From a virus, in IMG/VR virus record IMGVR_UViG_3300034198_012395, positions 1 through 44,554 of that record: a DNA stretch of 44,554 nt; one strand, given 5' to 3'. Positions within the stretch are counted from its first letter, which is position 1; the number at the start of each line of letters is the position of its first letter. This document shows, one piece after another, positions 1 to 8,893 of the stretch. The position numbers were made by a program, and so were the translations under genes. The notes beneath the pieces are model-generated. The model was not told where the DNA came from. It searched no databases and saw only the letters and a list, made by a program, of their open reading frames with translations.

Positions 1-518
1 TGGAAACGGCCGCTCGCCGCCGATCCATTGAGCGATTGCGCTGGGAGCAAATCGACTTGGAGCATGGGATTATCCACTTCCATAAAGACGGAAGGCGGCA
101 GAAGAACAAGCGCCGTGTCCCCGTGCCTATTTCTGACCGCCTACGCCCTGTCTTGGAGCGCGCCGCGATGGAAAACGACGGGTCTGCCTATGTTCTGGAT
201 ACCCCCGTCAGCATCCAGCGAGAGTTTGTGCGGTTGGTGAAGCAATTCGCGGCCGTCAACAAGGAGAAGGCAGCCAAAATGACCTGCCACACCATGCGGC
301 ATACTTGGGCGACGCTTGCGGCCCGCGCTGGCGTTGACCTGTATCAGATCGCCGGTGTCCTTGGGGACACATTGGCAACTGTGGAACGCAACTACCTGCA
401 CCACGCGCCGGAGCATCTTCGGGCTGCGATCAACTTCAAGAATGCAGCGCTGAAATCGGGCGAAATGCCCGTTTTGAGCGTAGGCCGTGACCAACAACAA
501 CCACCAACGACATCGTAA
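1..518 (+). CDS. int: Tyrosine site-specific integrase, C-terminal part (5' truncated by window edge)
   Basis: Catalytic domain of a phage tyrosine recombinase, which joins attP and attB. The frame is open from base 3. Conserved features in order: the Arg-I box near the edge (ETAARRRSIERLRW, where many relatives have TGxR), then CHTMRHTW at about 286-312 (the HxxRH box), then LGDTLATVERNYLHH, whose tyrosine codon at 393-395 is the expected nucleophile. The position usually His or Trp after LG is Asp here. About 171 residues are visible; phage integrases are usually 350-400. The N-terminal part of what may be the same gene lies at 44313-44554, so the window was probably cut inside int. The protein ends shortly after the tyrosine box with a hydrophilic tail, followed by two hairpins. 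Confidence 0.93.
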   Translation, partial: ETAARRRSIERLRWEQIDLEHGIIHFHKDGRRQKNKRRVPVPISDRLRPVLERAAMENDGSAYVLDTPVSIQREFVRLVKQFAAVNKEKAAKMTCHTMRHTWATLAARAGVDLYQIAGVLGDTLATVERNYLHHAPEHLRAAINFKNAALKSGEMPVLSVGRDQQQPPTTS

Positions 519-530
519 AAGGCAAAAAAA

Positions 531-560
531 TGGGCCAAACCGTGTTGATGGCTTGGCCCA
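531..560. terminator. Hairpin downstream of integrase
   Basis: An 8-bp perfect inverted repeat, TGGGCCAA and TTGGCCCA, with a 14-base loop, begins 12 bases after the integrase stop codon. There is no T-run directly after it on the plus strand. It lies between convergent int and the end of the late operon, so a role in transcript 3' ends is likely but not shown. Confidence 0.4.
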
Positions 561-594
561 AGTCTAGGGAGGAAACGCCCAGAGTGGGCCTACT

Positions 595-624
595 TGACGG
601 AAAAATTGACTGATTTTTCCGTCA
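595..624. terminator. Symmetric hairpin between convergent int and late operon
   Basis: A perfect 12-bp stem, TGACGGAAAAAT and ATTTTTCCGTCA, with loop TGACTG. The A/T runs lie inside the stem, so the element looks the same from both strands, as expected for a bidirectional terminator between convergent transcription units (int from the left, the 680-residue virion gene ending at 653 from the right). Confidence 0.6.
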
Positions 625-652
625 GGTAGCTGTAGGCCGGAGCGGAATCCGA

Positions 653-2695
653 TCAAAACGGCTCGTCCGCGCCTGCGGCGCGTTCCTCGCTGCGGACATG
701 CTCGGCAACCTTTAGGCTGTTGCCGGACGGCATTGTGATAGTGACACCTTTTGGCATCTCAATCGTCACGTTTCCGTCTGCATCTATTTCAACAACCTTG
801 GCAACTCCACCGCCGCTAGAGGAGGGGAGCCGTAGGGTGTCGCCAGGGGCCATTTCATCCACGGGAAGGTGCAGGCCGTTGATTTCCGCTTGTTGCTCAT
901 GGATAGCGGCTTGCTCATTCATGTGTTGCTCATGCGATTTAATTCCGCCTGTGACACCACGGGCTGATTTGCCGCCTTTAGCTGACTCAACTTCATCCAT
1001 GAGGCGGGCCAAAAGTTCATGGTGCGTGTCATTAGGCCCAAATGGCGATCCTTCGATTTGATTGTCTGCGTTTCGCAGACCGACCGCGCCCATCAGTTCA
1101 TCGGGGGTGCTTTTTGAACCTCTTCTAAAAATGATTTTTCCGTAGGCGGGGGGAATTCGACCAAGCGCCTCATACATGCCCTTGCCGGTGCTTTCCCACC
1201 AGTCCTTGCCTTTCACCCTGCGGGCCTCCGTGGCAGACATAATCCCCCCGTTCTCTATGACCCATTTGGCTACAGCCTGCTCGCTAAAAAGCTGCGTCTT
1301 GGTCATCGGTTTGTCTCCCTTGACCTTGCCAGCCGGTAGCGTCGGCTGCGCTGCCTGCTCGCCGTATGATTTTTCAACCTTTTTAATGGCCGGTGGCTTG
1401 CGAAGGAGGTAGTTCACCTTGAGCGCGGCCAAGGTGCGAACCTTATCCTTGTCGCCAGCCTCGCGGGCTGTCTGCATGTCTGCGTTCAGCGCATCCAATA
1501 AAGCGTTTCCAGCCGGTTTTGCCGCCGCTTCAGGCTCGGCGATTGGTGAGGCAGCAGGGGTTTCGATAGCAGCCGACGCACCCTGTGGGATTTGCTCGCC
1601 GGCTGAAGATTCCAAAGGGGGCGAATCGGGTTCCTCAAACATCTTTGTTTGCGCCGCATCTTGGGCCGCTTTTGCCGCCTCTTGGGCTTTTATTTCGGCC
1701 GCTGCGGCCGCTTCAGCGGCAGATGCGTCTGTCTCACTAGCAAGATTAAAGGATATTTCGTCATTTCGGAAAAGCTGGCCTTCTCCAACCGTGTTAATTG
1801 TGCGCGGAGTAGGTTCTTGGGGAGCTTGAGCTTCCCCGCGTGGTGTTTCCTGTGGCAGTTCGCGCACAGGATTGCGCATTTCTTCATTTCCTCCAGTAAA
1901 CGTGATTTCTCCACTCGGCCGTTTCTGGAATTCAGGCTGAATTTCTTTTCCGCTGGGTTCAGGTGATGGTAATCCAGCGCTTCCGCTACCCCGTTCTCCC
2001 TGCAAATTTGGCACCCCTGGAACAGTTTGTATTGGCTCACCAGTTGCATTATTTGCATTTTGTATTTCTGGGTTGCTTTCGACCAAATCTTCCTTTGGTG
2101 TTGTATTTTTTCCTGTGGTGACATTGTTTTGGGGTAGTTGGGGTTTGCTTATCGCGTGCCTGCCCGATCCAGCCGCCATCAGCGCAGACGATACGGCTCC
2201 AGCGGCCGGTTCTACTACTTGTTGAAGTGTGGCGTCTGGATTGCCGGCTTGATTGATTGCTTCTGCGCCTTGCTGGACGGCATTTGCGCCCATCACGGGA
2301 GCTAAAACGGCAGACGCCAACCGGCCTGCGGCCGCTACAGGTAGTGTCCTAATGGCGTTTGGGGATGTCATGGTTTCTACGGCCGGCGCGATAACGCCAT
2401 TGTAGATGCCCGAAGCTACTTGCCCTATCGTTGACTCTGCCTGCGGAGCGCGCGGGAGCGGAATCATTGGCTTGTCTGCGGCCTCATTTCGGCGCATGAC
2501 CTGGCCCGTCAGCGAGTTTGGGTTAGCCTTCGCTATTTCGGCGTTTTGCCGATACGCATCCATGAATGCGCCGGCTCCTGAATACCAAGGCTGGGGGTTT
2601 GATAGCTTGTGTGCGGCGGCAGAAATATCTGCGTCGGTCATCCCGTCGGGGAATTCGACTTCTCCGATGTTGGGAATCTCAACGATTGTCGGCAT
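653..2695 (-). CDS. Virion/ejection-associated protein, last gene of the late operon
   Basis: A 680-residue protein ending the late operon. Its start overlaps the previous stop as TAATG. Residues about 1-32 carry the module xxVEFPDGMTDADISAAAHKL, which is also at the N-terminus of the collagen-like fibre in this window (LQFPEGTSDATMDAAVRRF). Residues about 100-175 are Ala/Gly-rich and apolar, which is common in ejection proteins. Residues about 191-410 are low-complexity, rich in P, E, N, G, then A. The C-terminal third is more globular (KWVIENGGIMSATEARRVKGKDWW). Position after other ejection-type genes suggests an internal or tail virion protein; no enzymatic motif was recognised. The low-complexity stretch at about residues 191-290 coincides with an HNH endonuclease frame at 1690-2124. 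Confidence 0.72.
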   Translation of the reverse strand: MPTIVEIPNIGEVEFPDGMTDADISAAAHKLSNPQPWYSGAGAFMDAYRQNAEIAKANPNSLTGQVMRRNEAADKPMIPLPRAPQAESTIGQVASGIYNGVIAPAVETMTSPNAIRTLPVAAAGRLASAVLAPVMGANAVQQGAEAINQAGNPDATLQQVVEPAAGAVSSALMAAGSGRHAISKPQLPQNNVTTGKNTTPKEDLVESNPEIQNANNATGEPIQTVPGVPNLQGERGSGSAGLPSPEPSGKEIQPEFQKRPSGEITFTGGNEEMRNPVRELPQETPRGEAQAPQEPTPRTINTVGEGQLFRNDEISFNLASETDASAAEAAAAAEIKAQEAAKAAQDAAQTKMFEEPDSPPLESSAGEQIPQGASAAIETPAASPIAEPEAAAKPAGNALLDALNADMQTAREAGDKDKVRTLAALKVNYLLRKPPAIKKVEKSYGEQAAQPTLPAGKVKGDKPMTKTQLFSEQAVAKWVIENGGIMSATEARRVKGKDWWESTGKGMYEALGRIPPAYGKIIFRRGSKSTPDELMGAVGLRNADNQIEGSPFGPNDTHHELLARLMDEVESAKGGKSARGVTGGIKSHEQHMNEQAAIHEQQAEINGLHLPVDEMAPGDTLRLPSSSGGGVAKVVEIDADGNVTIEMPKGVTITMPSGNSLKVAEHVRSEERAAGADEPF
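1690..2124 (-). CDS. HNH endonuclease nested in another frame of the virion gene
   Basis: A 144-residue frame wholly inside 653-2695 on the same strand but in a different frame. It has the full signature of a known HNH family: C38-x2-C41 (GCQIC), ALDYHHLNP (His53, His54), a Lys/Phe-rich step, EMKKC, then C87-x2-C90-H91-x3-H95 (CANCHRKHH). Two CxxC pairs for zinc, the DYHH catalytic box and the final CHxxxH all have normal spacing. Residues after about 100 are basic, lack HNH features, and may be read-through of host-gene sequence. The ATG is preceded by AAACCCCAACTACCCCAAAACA, a C/A-rich leader like those of other genes here (shown as 22 bases would exceed the limit, so only its type matters). 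Both frames are fully open. Function as a homing-type nuclease is inferred from the family. Confidence 0.8.
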   Translation of the reverse strand: MSPQEKIQHQRKIWSKATQKYKMQIMQLVSQYKLFQGCQICRENGVAEALDYHHLNPAEKKFSLNSRNGRVEKSRLLEEMKKCAILCANCHRKHHAGKLKLPKNLLRAQLTRLEKASFSEMTKYPLILLVRQTHLPLKRPQRPK

Positions 2696-5673
2696 TATTC
2701 AGCGGCTTCAAGCTGTCCTGTTTGCGGGTTCCATCGCATCCTACGAGTCGCGCTAGTATCTCCAGCCTTCTGAACAGGCGCAGCCGCTTTCTTCGGAGCA
2801 GGTGCAGGGGTAGATTTTTCTTCATTGTCGTCGTCCTTCTGTCCGTCCCCGCGATTGACTTCCTGCATCAGAATATTCATCTGCTGGCGCGCCCATGACG
2901 TGCGTTTCCAGTTTGATTCCGTTGGACGAAGCAAAAGCTGCTTCATCTTATCGGGATCCAAAAATGCCTGTAGCTTGATATTGTCTGCAATCTCTTCAGC
3001 GCGCCCGTTTTTGACAGATAGTTTTGCCAAATAACCTAGATTTTGAAGCAAAGTAGCGCCTGATTTAAGGTTCCTCATTGCGGGGATATTAGTATATCCT
3101 TTCACAGCGTTACCTACACCCTCGGCAATACTTCCATCGACCTTGTTGACGTTGGTTTGAGATCCAACAACAGACTGCCGGATTCGCCCGCTCATTTCGA
3201 GCCGGCGATGGTTGGTCAAAAGCGTGTCAATCTCATCCTTGGTCAGAATTCTGCGCAAATTCTTCATTACCGGCCCATTTTCTGCCAGCATCTTGCCAAG
3301 CTGATTCATGGATGTCGGAAGATCCTCATTAGCGATCTTTTCAGCCGTATTGCCCAAAGAAGCCTTGCCCTTATTGAATAGCCGCTCGCCAAGCCATTGA
3401 CGGGTTGCGTTTTTCAACGCATCCATAGACTTGCCGCTTTTATCTAGCTTGGCCGTCTGTAGGAGTTCGTTGACAGCGCTGGTTGAGTCTTTTGACCCAA
3501 AGGCTTCGGCAACAGTTGAAACGGCCGCATCGGGGCTTCCTTTGGAGAATTTGCCAGGGAGGCTAGTATCAGCCTGCTTGCTGGCAGCGGCAGAATCGGC
3601 CTTCATTTGCTCAAGCTTACCGGCCTGCTTACCTTGGAACGTCGTCGCGGCGCTAATCTGTCTGGCCTTGGCCTGTTCAGCCGCCTTGACTTCGGGAAAC
3701 GTCGATATGGCTGGGTTTTTATTGATTGCCGCCGTGATGCTCTGCTTGGTTGGGGTTGCCCCAGATGCCCTTGCCACACTTGCAGACAGATAATCTCCAG
3801 CCGCCTGCTTGCCCTGCGGGGTTGTTCCAACGGTTTTGCTGAATTGTGTCGCTCCTTCAGGAGAAGACATGTATTTGCCCATCGTTTCTGATGGTAGGGT
3901 ACCCCTATCCAAAGCCTCGCCGGCAGGGCCATTTGCCCAGCGGTTTTGAAAGGTCTTGAACGAGTTATTTGCCTGTCGAAGGGCCGTGTTTGCAGCCCCT
4001 CCGGCTTCGCGGTCTGCGATCAGACCTTCCTTGAACATGACGTAAAGGCGAGTGGCTTGATTCTGTCCAGCGCGCTCGGCTTGGCTGATGAGTCCGTTTA
4101 CAATTTTAAGATCGGATTCAAGCTCGCCAAACGTCGTTTCAGGGTTGGCCGCGCGATCCTTCATCATCGCGCCGATCCTCTCGCGCGCGCTGTTTATCGA
4201 CGGATCAACGCCGGCATTCACGCCATGCTCGGCAAGGGCTTCCTCGCCGGCCTTCAGAGAGTTCTCAAAAGTAATCGGAGTTTCGCGCGGGACGGCAGCG
4301 TAAAGCTTCTGATATGCCGCCTTTTCATCAACCATCATGTCGCCGGCCTGCCGTCTGGCAGTCGTGGATGCCGCTGTCTGTTGGTCTGCGGTGGCGCTAC
4401 TGGTGACAGCGGCGCGCCTGCTATCAACAAGATCGTTCGCGCGGTTCATGTCAACGTCTTCAAAGTTTTTAGCGTTCCGTTCGGCAGCGCGGGCAAGATT
4501 TGAAAGCAAGCGACTGAAAAACCCTTGGCCTTCCTGTATAGAAGCCCCCACGGGCTGCGTAGCCTGTGCAACAGACCCGCTAACAGCATCAAAATTATCC
4601 TGATACCTGCCTCGCATGGCCGGCTGATTCTGGAATAGGCCGTTTTCTATAGCCAGCATACCAGGATTGTCTGAAAGCGCTCCAGCCGTAGGGCGGTATC
4701 CTTGGCCGGAAACTCGGTCTGCCTCAAGGTTTGAAACCGCCGAATCAATAGCCTGTTGGCGGGTCAGGTCAGGCCGTGACCTAACAAGTTCTTCCGTAAT
4801 TTGAGATTGCGCAGAGCTTTCTGCGGCTTGGCGGGCATTTTCAAGCCTTGCGCCTCCAAGTCCAAATGACGCCGGAAGAACCTCCCCATTGGGCAAGGTC
4901 ACATCTTGGCCGCGACCAACAAGGCCGCGTCCAAAAGCCTTAAACGATTCAGGCCCGCCCATTGCATTGACGCCTCCCCTGATTGCACCCCTGCCAAGAA
5001 CAGCGGCCATAACAGGAGTCAGAGCGCCAGCAACCATTCCTGAAGTAGATCCATCGGTGACATCGCTGCCGAATTGCGCGCCAACCCCAGATGCCGCGCC
5101 GAGCGCGGCGTTGGCCTCGGGGGCGTCAGCAAGCGCGTTGGCAGTTCCCTGAAATACAGGACGGAACCTATCCGCAACCTCTATCCCCTTCATCACGGCA
5201 CCGGCCCGATTGCCTCCGATAGCGTCTTTAATGCCGCCTGATGCCGCCGCCAAATACTCTTCGCTCTTTGTCTGCGGTTCTGGCAGAGGGTTGTATTGGT
5301 TAACGAAATTATCAAACAACCTGCCTACGCTTAAATCGACATTTGGGTATCCGGCGTAGTGCGCCCCCGCATTTACAGCCATGAGCGGCAAATCTATTAG
5401 ATGGGCAAGCCCATAAGCTCCGGCTCCAACGCCAGCGCCAGCCGCCATTCCAGGAAACCCGCCAGGAGACCCAAGCGCTGCGCCGCCCGTAGCGGCTACA
5501 CTAAGCGGCCCCCAAGGACGCGCAGTAGCACCAAGCGCGTGCAATGCGCTTTTTGCACCATCTTCAATGCCTTGAATTGCCTCTGGAGACCCAGGCTCGA
5601 CGGCGGGTTGAAATTTATTCCAAGGGCCAGATTGACCGGCCTGCGACGAGAATTGTTCCCAAGGTTTTGGCAT
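2695..5673 (-). CDS. Large internal virion (ejection) protein
   Basis: A start at 5673 (MPKPWEQF) is chosen because it follows the previous stop as TAATATG; an upstream in-frame extension would only overlap the preceding gene. This gives 992 residues. The N-terminus has two PW-x-x-F type motifs (PWEQF, GPWNKF), a feature I associate with large podoviral ejection proteins. Gly/Ala-rich apolar stretches follow (about residues 40-100 and 185-240), then a long helical, Ala/Gln-rich body, and an acidic/Lys-Pro tail (DDDNEEKSTPAPAPKKAAAPV). The gene order and size match the T7 gp15/gp16 region, proteins ejected to form the DNA conduit. No lytic transglycosylase motif was seen, so a specific assignment is not made. 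Confidence 0.75.
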   Translation of the reverse strand: MPKPWEQFSSQAGQSGPWNKFQPAVEPGSPEAIQGIEDGAKSALHALGATARPWGPLSVAATGGAALGSPGGFPGMAAGAGVGAGAYGLAHLIDLPLMAVNAGAHYAGYPNVDLSVGRLFDNFVNQYNPLPEPQTKSEEYLAAASGGIKDAIGGNRAGAVMKGIEVADRFRPVFQGTANALADAPEANAALGAASGVGAQFGSDVTDGSTSGMVAGALTPVMAAVLGRGAIRGGVNAMGGPESFKAFGRGLVGRGQDVTLPNGEVLPASFGLGGARLENARQAAESSAQSQITEELVRSRPDLTRQQAIDSAVSNLEADRVSGQGYRPTAGALSDNPGMLAIENGLFQNQPAMRGRYQDNFDAVSGSVAQATQPVGASIQEGQGFFSRLLSNLARAAERNAKNFEDVDMNRANDLVDSRRAAVTSSATADQQTAASTTARRQAGDMMVDEKAAYQKLYAAVPRETPITFENSLKAGEEALAEHGVNAGVDPSINSARERIGAMMKDRAANPETTFGELESDLKIVNGLISQAERAGQNQATRLYVMFKEGLIADREAGGAANTALRQANNSFKTFQNRWANGPAGEALDRGTLPSETMGKYMSSPEGATQFSKTVGTTPQGKQAAGDYLSASVARASGATPTKQSITAAINKNPAISTFPEVKAAEQAKARQISAATTFQGKQAGKLEQMKADSAAASKQADTSLPGKFSKGSPDAAVSTVAEAFGSKDSTSAVNELLQTAKLDKSGKSMDALKNATRQWLGERLFNKGKASLGNTAEKIANEDLPTSMNQLGKMLAENGPVMKNLRRILTKDEIDTLLTNHRRLEMSGRIRQSVVGSQTNVNKVDGSIAEGVGNAVKGYTNIPAMRNLKSGATLLQNLGYLAKLSVKNGRAEEIADNIKLQAFLDPDKMKQLLLRPTESNWKRTSWARQQMNILMQEVNRGDGQKDDDNEEKSTPAPAPKKAAAPVQKAGDTSATRRMRWNPQTGQLEAAE

Positions 5674-5674
5674 A

Positions 5675-7198
5675 TTATTGGACAGGCTGCCAGCTTGTCT
5701 GATCTGCGGGATTTCCGCCAGTAAATCTGTATCCATCAACCACAGTTCCAACAGCGGGAGCGCCAGAAGCCGGCTGCGCCGGCGCTGTCTGCGGTGAGAT
5801 TGCTTGCTGTATTTCACCGCCTTTCGTAGCGGATGCGTAAGAAAGCTTCAGATTTTTTGGAGGCGGGATCTTGGATGCGTAAGCTGATTTGAATTCCAGC
5901 GCTCCGATTGGAGGAAGCCCAGATTCAGATCGCTTCATATTAAATTGATTGAATTCAGCGTCCATTTGAGAAAGGTATCCAACCTTTTCAAGCCAGCTTT
6001 TTATTGCTTCAGAGCTTGCTCCAAGCGACGGCTGATCTTTGCGGAGTTCCGCGCCTTCTCGCTCCGTGATGGCTCCCTTGAGAACGGTTGATTTATTCAA
6101 CCAATCTCCCGTCAGAATTGACTGGAATTGATTGATAAGGTCAGCGCGGCCGGCCTGTTTTGGGTCGGCTGAAATCATGAATTTTGCTACCTGTTCGACG
6201 CCAGGAATACCACCGCCTGACATGTGCAACTGACTTGCGGAATCAATCAGGCCGTTTGCTTTAGCGGCTACGCTGCCGGCAATATCGGCCGCTTCGCCGT
6301 ATTTGTCTGCGCTTTTGGCTCGGCTGCTTGCCGTTCCCCATTGCTGCCCTTTCTGATTTTGTGGAAGGACAACCGCATTGCCGACTGAACGAGGGCGCTG
6401 GGCTTGTTGCTGCAGAGAAGGAGCGCTGAAAGCGTCTGCCACAGAAGGCGCGGCGGGAGCGACGGGAGCCTGCGTCTGCGCCTGTGGCGCGGGAGCGGCC
6501 GGAGCCGGCGAGGTGAACCCATTAGGATCAGACGCGGGGAGCGGCGCACCATCCGGCGTGTAATACGGGTTAGTCCTTCCGTCTGGGAGGACAGATGCAG
6601 GATTTCCAGACGAATCGGTTGCCGCTGCTAGGTCTTTAGCGCCTTGCGCATATATGCTTCCAGGCGCCGTAATTATTCCCTGCGTGTTTGCAGGAACTAT
6701 AATTGGTTTAGCATCTTTTTGATCTTCAGTAACACTCAAGCCAGAATTTTGAAAAAGAGCCAAAAATTTTGAAACTTCCTGCTCTTTTCCTGGATTTGCT
6801 CTTATGTAAGCAGAGAGTGCAGCGCCGGCTCTTTGAGGATCTACATATGCAACGCCATTTTTGTAAATAGGATGTGAAATAATGTCAGCTAATTCAGAAT
6901 TTGCACCAATTTTTGATTGAAGCTGTTGATTCTGAAAATCTTGGCCCGCCGTCTGCGCGCCATAATAGCCGGCGTGCGCATTGTTCATGGATGCTTGGCT
7001 GTCATAGACGCCGCGCTTCATCCCAAGCTCTTGCCGCTGAAGATCCAGTTGCTTCTGCTTGAATTGCAAATCTTGGTCAAGCTGCTTGCGGCGCATCATG
7101 CTATTGGCATCGCCAAACATCGCGATTCCAAGATTGGAGCCGATGTTAGCAAGCTGCTGCGCGGTCTGATTCTGAACGGGATAGACGGGGTATGGCAT
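5675..7198 (-). CDS. Putative internal virion protein
   Basis: 507 residues, starting at an ATG that follows the upstream stop as TAATATG, the same junction as at 5673. Residues about 25-95 are a heptad-like, Gln/Lys-rich helical segment (RKQLDQDLQFKQKQLDLQRQELGMKR). The middle (about 215-280) is Pro/Ala/Gln-rich and disordered, and the C-terminal third looks globular. Located between the gp14-like gene and the large ejection protein, it occupies the place of T7 gene 15, but I see no diagnostic motif. Virion association is inferred from operon position. Confidence 0.68.
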   Translation of the reverse strand: MPYPVYPVQNQTAQQLANIGSNLGIAMFGDANSMMRRKQLDQDLQFKQKQLDLQRQELGMKRGVYDSQASMNNAHAGYYGAQTAGQDFQNQQLQSKIGANSELADIISHPIYKNGVAYVDPQRAGAALSAYIRANPGKEQEVSKFLALFQNSGLSVTEDQKDAKPIIVPANTQGIITAPGSIYAQGAKDLAAATDSSGNPASVLPDGRTNPYYTPDGAPLPASDPNGFTSPAPAAPAPQAQTQAPVAPAAPSVADAFSAPSLQQQAQRPRSVGNAVVLPQNQKGQQWGTASSRAKSADKYGEAADIAGSVAAKANGLIDSASQLHMSGGGIPGVEQVAKFMISADPKQAGRADLINQFQSILTGDWLNKSTVLKGAITEREGAELRKDQPSLGASSEAIKSWLEKVGYLSQMDAEFNQFNMKRSESGLPPIGALEFKSAYASKIPPPKNLKLSYASATKGGEIQQAISPQTAPAQPASGAPAVGTVVDGYRFTGGNPADQTSWQPVQ

Positions 7199-7199
7199 A

Positions 7200-8138
7200 T
7201 TATCGAATTACGGCGGTTGCGCGAGGGACGTATTGACCAAATCCTACGCGAGAAATTGTAGCCCCTGGGGCTGCTTTACCTGCCAATTCTGGGGTCAAAA
7301 ATGTTCCCTTTCCAAATGTTCCACCAGCGCCAAAGCCACCGGCTGACATGCCCATTCCAGCAATCTGCGAAGCAGTCCCAAGGAGCGAACCAACCGTCTG
7401 CCAGTTTTGACCGGCGTTTGCGGCGTTGTTGTAGGCGGTTTGCGCATCGACGTTGGCAAGCTGCCTGTCATAGCCCGTGTTCAGGGCGTTGCGTTGCTGA
7501 AGAAGATTTTGAATGCTATTGGAGGAATTGATTTCCTGTCCGTAGGCATTACGCGATCCGGCAGACATTCTTTCAATCTGCCCAAGTTGCTGATTGGCCT
7601 GATTGAGCGCGATATTCTGGCCGAGCATCGTATTCTGAAAGGATTCCATGCCGGCGCGGGCATTTCCAAGCCCGCGAAGGTAATTGGATGCCTGCCCAAG
7701 AGACTTCTTGATGGAATCGTTGACGACCCGCGTTGAGTCTTCATTGCCTTCGGTTGGGGTGTATGAGGCATTGGCAGCATCAGCAACGCTAGCGTAACGC
7801 TGTCTGCCGGCCTCTTCCTCCTTTGCCAAAAGCTCATTCATGCGCGGCGCTGAATTGCGCTGGATGGATTCGTCTTGAATACCCTGCGCTCTGCGAATTG
7901 CATCTTCCTGCCTGGCATTTTCGGCGTCCATATACGCCTTATTTCTGGCAGCCGCTTCATTGGCAGCATTGAAATTCGCCATTGAGTCGCGCGTGATAAT
8001 ATCAGCCATCCTGCGATCAGCCTGATTTTGCGCATTGTTCATAGCGCTTTGCTGCTGCTGCGAGGCAATATAATTGGCTCCCGTGCTGGCCGCTGCCAAA
8101 AGAACCGTTGTTGCTATGCCACCTGTGGGGTCACACAT
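7200..8138 (-). CDS. T7 gp14-like internal virion protein
   Basis: 312 residues. The start is MCDPTGGIATTVLLAAASTG, a Cys at position 2 followed by an apolar segment, then a long Ala/Gln/Asn-rich helix (about 25-130). This N-terminal layout is characteristic of T7 gp14-family internal core proteins, which are ejected into the outer membrane at infection. The preceding gene encodes a shorter protein with a similar MCFGGGGG start. The C-terminal 50 residues are Gly-rich. Overall low-complexity composition limits certainty. Confidence 0.72.
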   Translation of the reverse strand: MCDPTGGIATTVLLAAASTGANYIASQQQQSAMNNAQNQADRRMADIITRDSMANFNAANEAAARNKAYMDAENARQEDAIRRAQGIQDESIQRNSAPRMNELLAKEEEAGRQRYASVADAANASYTPTEGNEDSTRVVNDSIKKSLGQASNYLRGLGNARAGMESFQNTMLGQNIALNQANQQLGQIERMSAGSRNAYGQEINSSNSIQNLLQQRNALNTGYDRQLANVDAQTAYNNAANAGQNWQTVGSLLGTASQIAGMGMSAGGFGAGGTFGKGTFLTPELAGKAAPGATISRVGFGQYVPRATAVIR

Positions 8139-8143
8139 GATAG

Positions 8144-8872
8144 TTACTCTTGGTAGCTGTATGCTTTTTTGTTGCCGCCCGCGTTTCGGAATGCAGACTG
8201 CAATAGGCCGTCGTTTCCAGTAGCGTTAGCTACGCGGGTGTCATTTACGGCAATTTGAGAGATATTTCCGAATAGATCACCCAACGCCGAGAATTGCTGA
8301 AGCTGTGGGGCCTGAATGGGAAGGGATCCAACTGAACCAGGTTGGTTTACGCCAAGGAACGACGCAGACGTGACTGCATCACCGCCTGTTGCGTTTAACT
8401 GGTTTTGTAGCGCGGTTCGCTGCTGCGCAATCTGGGAGCGGGCATTGTTGGCGTATGTCTGCGCGCCGCTAACAATACCTTGGCGCTGCGTGCCGTAAGC
8501 CTTTTCCAAGTTCGCCATTTCTGTTCCCCTGATGCTGGAATCCATTAGGCCAGCGCGGGAAAGACCAAACAAAAGCTGCTGTTGGGCTTTGCCGTATTGT
8601 TCATCAATTTGAGGGTTGTAGTAATCCAGATACTTCTGATTAAACCCGTTAAAATAATTGTCATCGTATGGCTTAAAGCCAGCTTCGATGTTTGCCATAC
8701 CCTGTTGAAGGCGGGATTGCTTGGCAAGCTGCTCCTGTCTAGCGCGTTCTGCAGCGGCGCGCTGCTCGGCTAGCTGTTGCTCATACAGGCGGTTTTGCCT
8801 GTCCATTGCTTCGCGATTAGCAGCATCGCTCGCTGAAGTATTTTGTTTGCCGCCGCCGCCTCCAAAGCACAT
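8144..8872 (-). CDS. Internal virion protein, MCFGGGGG-type
   Basis: 242 residues. After MCFGGGGGKQ comes a long charged helix rich in Gln/Glu/Arg/Ala (about 20-75, RLYEQQLAEQRAAAERARQEQ), then a tyrosine-rich segment (YDDNYFNGFNQKYLDYYNPQ), then a helical LSRAGLMDSSIRGTEMANL block that is frequent in podoviral ejection or core proteins. It stops 6 bases before the next gene and begins 22 bases after the gp13-like gene. A role as an internal core or ejection component follows from family appearance and position. Confidence 0.7.
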   Translation of the reverse strand: MCFGGGGGKQNTSASDAANREAMDRQNRLYEQQLAEQRAAAERARQEQLAKQSRLQQGMANIEAGFKPYDDNYFNGFNQKYLDYYNPQIDEQYGKAQQQLLFGLSRAGLMDSSIRGTEMANLEKAYGTQRQGIVSGAQTYANNARSQIAQQRTALQNQLNATGGDAVTSASFLGVNQPGSVGSLPIQAPQLQQFSALGDLFGNISQIAVNDTRVANATGNDGLLQSAFRNAGGNKKAYSYQE

Positions 8873-8893
8873 ATTTTTTTAATCGTTTAGGGG

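Noticed and set aside
625-655. A stretch resembling a tRNA T-arm 3' end, a possible attP
   Set aside because: Only a loose match (GGATTCCGCTCCGGCC-like), without the T-loop TTCGA, and no flanking tRNA or attL/attR pair to compare.
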